Positions 6,992 to 11,956 of a DNA stretch of 11,956 nt are shown here, in pieces (position 1 is the first letter of the stretch; each line of letters starts with the position of its first letter). The DNA lies in contig DEHU01000033.1 of assembly GCA_002352125.1 (NCBI GenBank), forward strand, positions 40,597-52,552. The letters run 5' to 3'. The translations under genes and the position numbers were made by a program. The notes beneath the pieces were generated by a model. That model saw nothing but the letters and a program-made list of their open reading frames with translations, was not told the origin of the DNA and ran no database searches. This DNA is from Competibacteraceae bacterium UBA2792. GTDB lineage: Bacteria; Pseudomonadota; Gammaproteobacteria; Competibacterales; Competibacteraceae.

Positions 6992-7205
6992 GGGAACCTC
7001 TCTGGCAGCATAAATTAAAATGTATTGCGCGGATACAGTGTGAACGCGCTTGCGGAAGCAGTGATAAAGACTAAGCTATCGCGGCTTTTTTACAAGCCGG
7101 AACACGCAAGGTCCCTTCGCCGGTTAAAATTGCCTTAAAATTTTCGGCGGCCCCGGCGATTTTTGTCGATCGTTTGGCCCCCTTTTCTGCCTCGTGGAGT
7201 GTCAC
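6992..7205. other. Divergent promoter region of cytochrome c4 and ilvD
   Basis: These 214 bases must hold both divergent promoters. On the cytochrome side the AGAGAGG ribosome-binding site is clear, and an AT-rich block lies at about 7011-7025. On the ilvD side are two TTAAAATT boxes and the GGAG ribosome-binding site (7196-7199). I found no pair of hexamers good enough to name a promoter, and no leader peptide rich in Ile, Val or Leu with a terminator, so there is no sign of classical ilv attenuation. Confidence 0.45.
7124..7142 (+). repeat. TTAAAATT tandem direct repeat, 11-bp period
   Basis: TTAAAATT occurs at 7124-7131 and at 7135-7142, 11 bp apart, about one helical turn, roughly 65-80 bases upstream of the ilvD ATG. 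Each copy contains TAAAAT, a fair -10 hexamer, so the element may be part of the ilvD promoter or an activator site. No good -35 hexamer is found at the expected distance. Confidence 0.3.
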
Positions 7206-9053
7206 ATGCCCGATTATCGCTCTCGCACCACCACCCATGGTCGCAACATGGCTGGCGCCCGCGCGCTTTGGCGGGCCACCGGCGTCAGGGATGGCGATTT
7301 CGGCAAGCCGGTCATCGCGGTCGCTAACTCGTTCACCCAATTCGTGCCTGGCCACGTTCATCTCAAGGATTTGGGCCAATTGGTGGCGCGCGAGATCGAA
7401 CGGGCCGGCGGCATCGCCAAAGAGTTCAACACCATCGCGGTGGACGACGGTATTGCCATGGGTCACGGCGGGATGTTGTATTCGCTACCTTCGCGCGAGC
7501 TGATCGCCGATTCGGTCGAGTACATGGCCAACGCCCACTGCGCCGATGCCCTGGTCTGCATTTCCAACTGCGACAAAATCACCCCCGGCATGTTGATGGC
7601 GGCCATGCGGCTCGACATTCCGGCCATCTTTGTCTCCGGCGGGCCGATGGAGGCGGGCAAAACCCGGCTGGCGGTGCACAAGCTCGATCTGGTGGATGCC
7701 ATGGTCGCCGCCGCCGATGAGCGGATCGACGACGCCACGGTGGCCGAGTACGAGCGTTCCGCTTGTCCCACTTGCGGTTCCTGTTCGGGCATGTTCACCG
7801 CCAACTCCATGAATTGTCTAACCGAGGCGCTGGGATTGAGCCTGCCCGGCAACGGTTCCTTGCTGGCCACCCACGCCGACCGCCGGGAACTGTTTTTGGA
7901 AGCGGGCCGGCGCATCGTCGAATTGACCAAGCGCTACTACGAGGAGGAAGACGCTTCGGTGTCGCCGCGCGGTATCGCCAGTTTCGAAGCCTTCGAAAAC
8001 GCCATGAGCCTCGACATCGCGATGGGTGGTTCCACCAACACCGTGCTGCACTTGCTGGCGGCGGCGCGAGAGGGCGGAGTGGAATTTACCATGGGCGATA
8101 TCGACCGGCTGTCGCGCCGGGTGCCAAATCTGTGCAAGGTGGCCCCCGCCACTCAAAAGTATCACATGGAAGATGTTCACCGGGCCGGTGGCGTGATGGC
8201 GATCCTCGGCGAACTGGATCGCGCCGGCTTGCTGCATCGCCAGGTGCGCACCGTGCACAGCGAAACGTTGGGCGAGGCGCTCGACCATTGGGACATCGCC
8301 CGCGCCAGCTCCTGGGACGAAGCCCGCCTCCGCTATTCGGCCGGACCGGCAGGCGTTCCAACCCAAGAAGCGTTCAGTCAAGATACCCGCTGGCCCAGCC
8401 TGGATCTGGATCGGGAGGGCGGTTGCATCCGGAATCGGGCGCACGCCTATTCGCAGGATGGTGGCTTGGCGGTGCTATACGGCAACTTGGCCGAAGAAGG
8501 CTGCATCGTCAAAACTGCCGGCGTGGACGAGAGTATCCTGGTATTCCAGGGACCGGCGCGGGTCATGGAAAGCCAGGAGGAAGCGGTCGAAGCGATCCTG
8601 CGTGGACGCATCCGGCCAGGCGACGTGGTGCTGATCCGCTACGAAGGACCCAAGGGCGGGCCGGGGATGCAGGAGATGCTGTATCCGACCAGCTACCTTA
8701 AATCCAAAGGCTTGGGCAAAGCGTGCGCCTTGATTACCGACGGCCGTTTTTCCGGCGGTACTTCTGGCTTATCTATCGGCCACGTTTCGCCCGAAGCGGC
8801 GGAGGGTGGCGCCATCGCCTTGGTGGAGGAGGGCGATCTAGTTCAGATCGACATCCCCGAGCGCCGCATCCAGTTGGCCGTTTCCGAGGCCGAGCTGCAA
8901 CGACGCCGTGCGGCGATGGTTGCGCGTGGCGCGATAGCTTGGAAGCCGGCGGACCGGCGGCGGCCGGTGTCGGCGGCATTGCGCGCCTACGCTGCCATGA
9001 CCACCAGCGCCTCGCGCGGCGCGGTGCGGGACGTGACCCAAGTGGAACGTTGA
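7206..9053 (+). CDS. ilvD: Dihydroxy-acid dehydratase (IlvD)
   Basis: The 615-residue protein matches the long-form IlvD family nearly end to end (E. coli has 616 by my recollection). It is an iron-sulfur enzyme that dehydrates 2,3-dihydroxy-isovalerate and 2,3-dihydroxy-3-methylvalerate to the keto acids leading to valine, leucine and isoleucine, in the cytoplasm. It begins [20 protein letters not shown]. Cluster and metal ligands are visible: Asp81 in [11 protein letters not shown], Cys122 in [10 protein letters not shown] followed by Lys124 (carbamylated in relatives) and Cys193 in [11 protein letters not shown]. Later landmarks are [29 protein letters not shown] and [20 protein letters not shown]. 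The related Edd (6-phosphogluconate dehydratase) is excluded by close agreement with IlvD throughout. I chose ATG 7206, the family start, with GGAG (7196-7199) six bases upstream; a GTG at 7194 is in frame. No other ilv gene is adjacent. Confidence 0.98.
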   Translation: MPDYRSRTTTHGRNMAGARALWRATGVRDGDFGKPVIAVANSFTQFVPGHVHLKDLGQLVAREIERAGGIAKEFNTIAVDDGIAMGHGGMLYSLPSRELIADSVEYMANAHCADALVCISNCDKITPGMLMAAMRLDIPAIFVSGGPMEAGKTRLAVHKLDLVDAMVAAADERIDDATVAEYERSACPTCGSCSGMFTANSMNCLTEALGLSLPGNGSLLATHADRRELFLEAGRRIVELTKRYYEEEDASVSPRGIASFEAFENAMSLDIAMGGSTNTVLHLLAAAREGGVEFTMGDIDRLSRRVPNLCKVAPATQKYHMEDVHRAGGVMAILGELDRAGLLHRQVRTVHSETLGEALDHWDIARASSWDEARLRYSAGPAGVPTQEAFSQDTRWPSLDLDREGGCIRNRAHAYSQDGGLAVLYGNLAEEGCIVKTAGVDESILVFQGPARVMESQEEAVEAILRGRIRPGDVVLIRYEGPKGGPGMQEMLYPTSYLKSKGLGKACALITDGRFSGGTSGLSIGHVSPEAAEGGAIALVEEGDLVQIDIPERRIQLAVSEAELQRRRAAMVARGAIAWKPADRRRPVSAALRAYAAMTTSASRGAVRDVTQVER

Positions 9054-9073
9054 GCAATCGTTTGAATAACCTT

Positions 9074-9107
9074 AAAAAAAGGCCGAAAACCGTGCCGTCG
9101 AACGGCC
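9074..9107 (-). terminator. Possible intrinsic terminator facing left
   Basis: Read on the minus strand, GGCCG (complement of 9103-9107) and CGGCC (complement of 9081-9085) form a 5-bp GC stem with a 17-base loop, followed directly by seven T (complement of 9074-9080). The stem is short and the loop long. No minus-strand gene reads towards it nearby, since the strand opposite the 9190-11607 gene carries no convincing gene. It may stop antisense transcription or be chance. Confidence 0.25.
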
Positions 9108-9162
9108 AATCGGAGATCGGGCAGCATCGGCGAGCGAACGGCGGGGTGCCGTCCGGTTCGGC

Positions 9163-9189
9163 GGCTCCAAAAAAACGGGGAGATAAGCC
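9163..9189 (+). promoter_or_regulatory. Ribosome-binding site of the c-di-GMP protein, possibly in a hairpin
   Basis: The Shine-Dalgarno GGGGAG (9177-9182) lies seven bases before ATG 9190 and fixes that start. A CTCC at 9165-9168 is complementary to its GGAG across a 10-base A-rich loop, and GGCT (9163-9166) could instead pair with AGCC (9186-9189), so the site might be partly masked in the mRNA. The pairings are short and mutually exclusive in part. Confidence 0.4.
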
Positions 9190-11607
9190 ATGAATCAGGC
9201 TGACGGGCGGGATAACCATCGCCTCATGTTGGTCAATCATCTGAAGCTGATCGAAGATTTGTGGCAGAAACTGTACTACGTCAAGTGGAATGCAAAGTCG
9301 TTTGCCATGCTGGCGCGCTTGGCGCAGGACATGGTGCAGTTCGCGCAAAACTACGGCAACGATCAATTTCTCAATCTCGTTTCGCAGTTAGAACACCACG
9401 TCAAAAGTTGTCTGTCGACCGAGAAGGTTCCGCAAGAGTCGGATCGGCAACGATTAACGGCGCTCGTCGATGCGTTGCGGCACGGATTGATGGCCGGCAG
9501 CGCCGGTCACGGCGGCGTGGCCGAAGAGCCTCGGACCCGGCCACGTTTGGCACCGTTGCCGGAGATTTTTGTGATCGCTGCCGAGGAAAAATTATCCTTG
9601 GCGGCGAAGCTGGAAGGTTCCGGTTATCGGGTACGGCATATCACCAGCTTGACTGATGCCGAACAACGGTTGCACGAGCGGATGCCTGGGGCGATCATCC
9701 TCGACGTGGATTTTCCCGAAGGCTCGAAACAGGCGTTGGACCTGATCGTCGATTTGCGCGCCCAAATCAACTTGCGTTCCCTCCTCCTGGTCTTGGCCGA
9801 GCGTAACGATATGGCAGCGCGGCTGGACGCAGTGCGCGCCGGTAGCGTGGCGTATTTTGGCAAGCCTTTCGACAACGACGATTTGGTGGGCGGATTGGCG
9901 GAACTGCTGCTGCCTCAAACCTCCCAGAACTATTATCGGGTCCTGATCGTCAACGACCGGCCGACCGAAGCCTGGGAGATGGCTGGCGCGCTGGAAGAGC
10001 AGGGCATCACGCCGCGAGTCGTCATTCAACCGATGCAAGTGCTACAGGATATTCACCGTTTTCGGCCGGATTTGTTGCTGATCGATTTGGACATCAAAGA
10101 AATCAGCGGTGCGGAACTGGCCCAGGTGATCGCCCAACATCGGGAGTGCGACTTTTTGCCGATGATCCTGCTGTGCTTCCAAGCGGATACCGCGCATTAC
10201 CTGGCGAATCTGAACGTACCGGGTGCCAGCTTGCTGGTCAAACCAGTGCCGACCAGTTATCTGTGCTGGGAGGTCAAGCAGCGATTGCGCCGGGCGCGCG
10301 CGATGCGCGTCAAGCTCGGCATGCTGAGCGACAACGATGCGGTCAGCGGTTTCTACAACCGCCGGCGGTACATGATGCTATTGGAGCAGGCGCTCGAAAC
10401 CCTCGGCTTGCGCACCCAGTCATTGGCCGTAATGTTCGTCATGATGGATAACCTGCGCTCCATTCGAGATACCGCTGGGGTGGCGACGGCCGACGAAGTG
10501 ATTGGACAAGCCGCTAACCGCCTGCGACAAATTTTGGGCCAGGATCAGCAGGTAGCGCGGTTCGGTGACGCCATTTTTACGATATTGGTCCCGAACCTGA
10601 TCGGCGAGCCGCTGATGAAGTTCGCCCGGCGCATCCGCGATGCGCTGGAGACCGGCTTTTACAAAGTAGGCGAGCACGCTTTGCTGCTGCGAATCAACGT
10701 CGGTGTCGCGGTCGCCACCGATCGTAGCCAGGATCATCTGATGCTGATCCAACGGGCCGATTCGGCCTGCGGCCAAGCGCGGGAGGCGAAGAGCGAGCGC
10801 ATTTTCGTGTACCAGAACACGCTGTTGGTCAATCGCGCGCAGGAAATTTCTTCCCGGACGCAGATGCTGGAGCAGGTGCGCGAGATCATCGAGCACGAGC
10901 GGCTCTGGCTGGTGTTCCAGCCCATCGCCAGCATGCGCGGCGACGTCAACGAACGTTACGAAGTGCTCCTCCGGTTGCGCGATAAGGAAGGACAGGAAAT
11001 CGTGCCGGGGGGCGCGTTTGGCGTGATCCACAACCATCAGCTTGGCCTGACGCTGGATCGTTGGATCATCGAGCATTCCTTGGAAATGCTGGGGCAGCGG
11101 CAGCCGGCGACCACGCTGTTCATCAAAGTGTTGCCGGTAACGCTGCAGGATCGAACGCTAAACGGCTGGCTGCGCGAGCGGCTGGAACAATTCGGCGTGG
11201 AAGCGCATCGCATCGTGTTCCAGGTGGCGGAGTCGACTGCCGAGCGCGGCCTGCGCGACATGTTCGGGTTCCTGGGCGGCATCAAGCTGCTGGGCTGCGG
11301 ATTTTGCCTGGATCGCTTTGGTCGAGGTGCGGACTCTTTGGGATTGCTCAAAAATCTGGGCGCCGATTACGTCAAACTGGACATGTATTTCGTCAACGGG
11401 CTGGCCAAGGATCCCGACAAGCAGGCTCAACTTCAGGAGTTGGTGCAGAATCTGGAGGCGTTGGGCGCCGCCACGATCATCGGCGGAGTGGAAGATGTTA
11501 AAACGATGCCGATCCTGTGGTCGTTGGGAGTCGATCTGATCCAGGGGTTTTTCTTGCAGCACCCTTACCGCGAAATGAGCTACGATTTTTCCGGCGCGGC
11601 GTTTTGA
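9190..11607 (+). CDS. FimX-like degenerate c-di-GMP receptor: HPt-REC-REC-GGDEF-EAL
   Basis: The 805-residue protein has no signal peptide or membrane helix and five domains. Residues about 16-75 align with an HPt domain, but Gln46 replaces the phosphorylated His (Gly56 and Leu-Glu 67-68 keep their spacing). REC1 (about 124-240) keeps Asp172 and Lys225 but lacks the acidic pair after strand 1 (VIAAEE). REC2 (about 249-366) keeps Asp256, Asp299 and Lys351, with Cys329 where Thr/Ser is usual. The GGDEF domain (about 378-541) reads GDAIF at 459-463, so a cyclase is unlikely. The EAL domain (about 560-800) reads EVL (591-593), has Lys for the Asn of the INLS motif (646), LDRFG for DDFG (707-711) and GGVE for EGVE, so phosphodiesterase activity is unlikely; QGFF (785-788) and VKLD are kept. 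GDAIF with EVLLRL and the terminal MSYDFSG recall P. aeruginosa FimX (GDSIF, EVL), a c-di-GMP receptor for type IV pilus assembly, which however has REC-PAS at its N-terminus. No pil gene is adjacent. Confidence 0.85.
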   Translation: MNQADGRDNHRLMLVNHLKLIEDLWQKLYYVKWNAKSFAMLARLAQDMVQFAQNYGNDQFLNLVSQLEHHVKSCLSTEKVPQESDRQRLTALVDALRHGLMAGSAGHGGVAEEPRTRPRLAPLPEIFVIAAEEKLSLAAKLEGSGYRVRHITSLTDAEQRLHERMPGAIILDVDFPEGSKQALDLIVDLRAQINLRSLLLVLAERNDMAARLDAVRAGSVAYFGKPFDNDDLVGGLAELLLPQTSQNYYRVLIVNDRPTEAWEMAGALEEQGITPRVVIQPMQVLQDIHRFRPDLLLIDLDIKEISGAELAQVIAQHRECDFLPMILLCFQADTAHYLANLNVPGASLLVKPVPTSYLCWEVKQRLRRARAMRVKLGMLSDNDAVSGFYNRRRYMMLLEQALETLGLRTQSLAVMFVMMDNLRSIRDTAGVATADEVIGQAANRLRQILGQDQQVARFGDAIFTILVPNLIGEPLMKFARRIRDALETGFYKVGEHALLLRINVGVAVATDRSQDHLMLIQRADSACGQAREAKSERIFVYQNTLLVNRAQEISSRTQMLEQVREIIEHERLWLVFQPIASMRGDVNERYEVLLRLRDKEGQEIVPGGAFGVIHNHQLGLTLDRWIIEHSLEMLGQRQPATTLFIKVLPVTLQDRTLNGWLRERLEQFGVEAHRIVFQVAESTAERGLRDMFGFLGGIKLLGCGFCLDRFGRGADSLGLLKNLGADYVKLDMYFVNGLAKDPDKQAQLQELVQNLEALGAATIIGGVEDVKTMPILWSLGVDLIQGFFLQHPYREMSYDFSGAAF

Positions 11608-11618
11608 ACGCTTTCGCG

Positions 11619-11956
11619 TCAGTTTTTTGCCGCGCTCAGCAAGGCGGCATAGCCGTCTCGGTAACTGGGATAACGAAATCGAAAACCACTGGCCCGCAAG
11701 CGAGCGTTGCGACAGCGTTTGCTGGCCCGGAAACGCAGCGCGGTGTTGCCGTCTGTCTTGGCGCCAGGTTTGAGCGGAGAGCGTGGCGCTGGGGGCGGTG
11801 CCGGCACGCCCAGTTGATCGGCCAGCCAGCACAGGACTTCGTCCAGCGGCGCCGGCTCGTCGTCGACGGCAACGTACAATCGCTCGGGGTTTGGCAGTTC
11901 GATCAGATGTTCCAGTACCCGGGCGCAGTCGTCGCGATGGATGCGGTTGGTGTAGA
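11619..11956 (-). CDS. SDR-family NAD(P)-dependent oxidoreductase/epimerase-like protein, C-terminal part
   Basis: The last 112 codons of a gene that continues past the right edge. The fragment begins YTNRIHRDDCARVLEHLIELP, then LYVAVDDEPAPLDEVLCWLADQLGVP, a Pro-rich stretch, and ends KRCRNARLRASGFRFRYPSYRDGYAALL. The NRIHRDD, the DDEP segment and the KRC-N-ARL-G-F-YPSYRDGY ending are typical of the C-terminal half of extended short-chain dehydrogenases annotated in pseudomonads and relatives as SDR or NAD-dependent epimerase-like, of unknown substrate. The Rossmann GxxGxxG is outside the window. The gene converges on the c-di-GMP protein, with 11 bases between the stop codons and no terminator visible. 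Confidence 0.85.
   Translation of the reverse strand, partial: YTNRIHRDDCARVLEHLIELPNPERLYVAVDDEPAPLDEVLCWLADQLGVPAPPPAPRSPLKPGAKTDGNTALRFRASKRCRNARLRASGFRFRYPSYRDGYAALLSAAKN

Noticed and set aside
7078..7090. Short AAGC/GCTT hairpin followed by T residues between cytochrome c4 and ilvD
   Set aside because: A four-base stem is too weak for a terminator, and on the plus strand there is no gene upstream for it to end, because the flanking genes diverge.
9838..9849. GCCGGTAGCGTG, 11 of 12 matches to the E. coli ops element recognised by RfaH
   Set aside because: It lies in frame inside the REC1 coding sequence (Ala-Gly-Ser-Val codons), not in a leader, and shorter GGTAGCG matches occur elsewhere in the window. 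The specificity of the RfaH here is unknown. Most likely chance.

Overview
The window looks like a chromosomal segment of a gammaproteobacterium with a fairly GC-rich genome. The evidence is an E. coli-type cysD with the start of cysN, an RfaH-type NusG paralog, a di-haem cytochrome c4, a long-form IlvD dehydratase and a FimX-like c-di-GMP protein. I see no transposase, integrase, tRNA, rRNA or CRISPR array. The genus cannot be fixed from the sequence alone.

Layout. Positions 1-1623 (minus strand) hold rfaH, then cysD, then the first 33 codons of cysN: a transcription elongation factor upstream of the ATP sulfurylase subunits. A gene-free stretch of 329 bases follows (1624-1952). It is more AT-rich than its surroundings and carries a perfect 17-bp palindrome, a direct repeat with a two-helical-turn period and several TTGCGG boxes. 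Positions 1953-6345 (plus strand) hold three genes: a secreted ModA-like periplasmic binding protein with no transporter genes, a membrane hybrid histidine kinase, and a secreted caspase-like protein with a shortened FGE-sulfatase (SUMF1) domain. The first two look like one operon; the third follows after 127 bases. Convergent to it, on the minus strand at 6377-6991, is a periplasmic cytochrome c4. Divergent from the cytochrome is ilvD (7206-9053) of branched-chain amino acid synthesis. Then comes a large five-domain signalling protein (9190-11607), and finally the 3' end of a minus-strand SDR-family oxidoreductase (11619-11956).

How the genes may work together. Sulfur assimilation, branched-chain amino acid synthesis and the cytochrome are housekeeping. 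The accessory interest lies in two places. First, the binding protein, kinase and caspase run resembles a periplasmic-binding-protein-gated sensor kinase (the TorT/TorS and LuxP/LuxQ principle) next to a periplasmic protease-like effector. Second, in the 805-residue protein the HPt, GGDEF and EAL domains have lost key residues and the two receiver domains are partly degenerate. This suggests a c-di-GMP receptor and scaffold of the FimX type rather than an enzyme. Functional links between these genes are inference from order, spacing and motifs.
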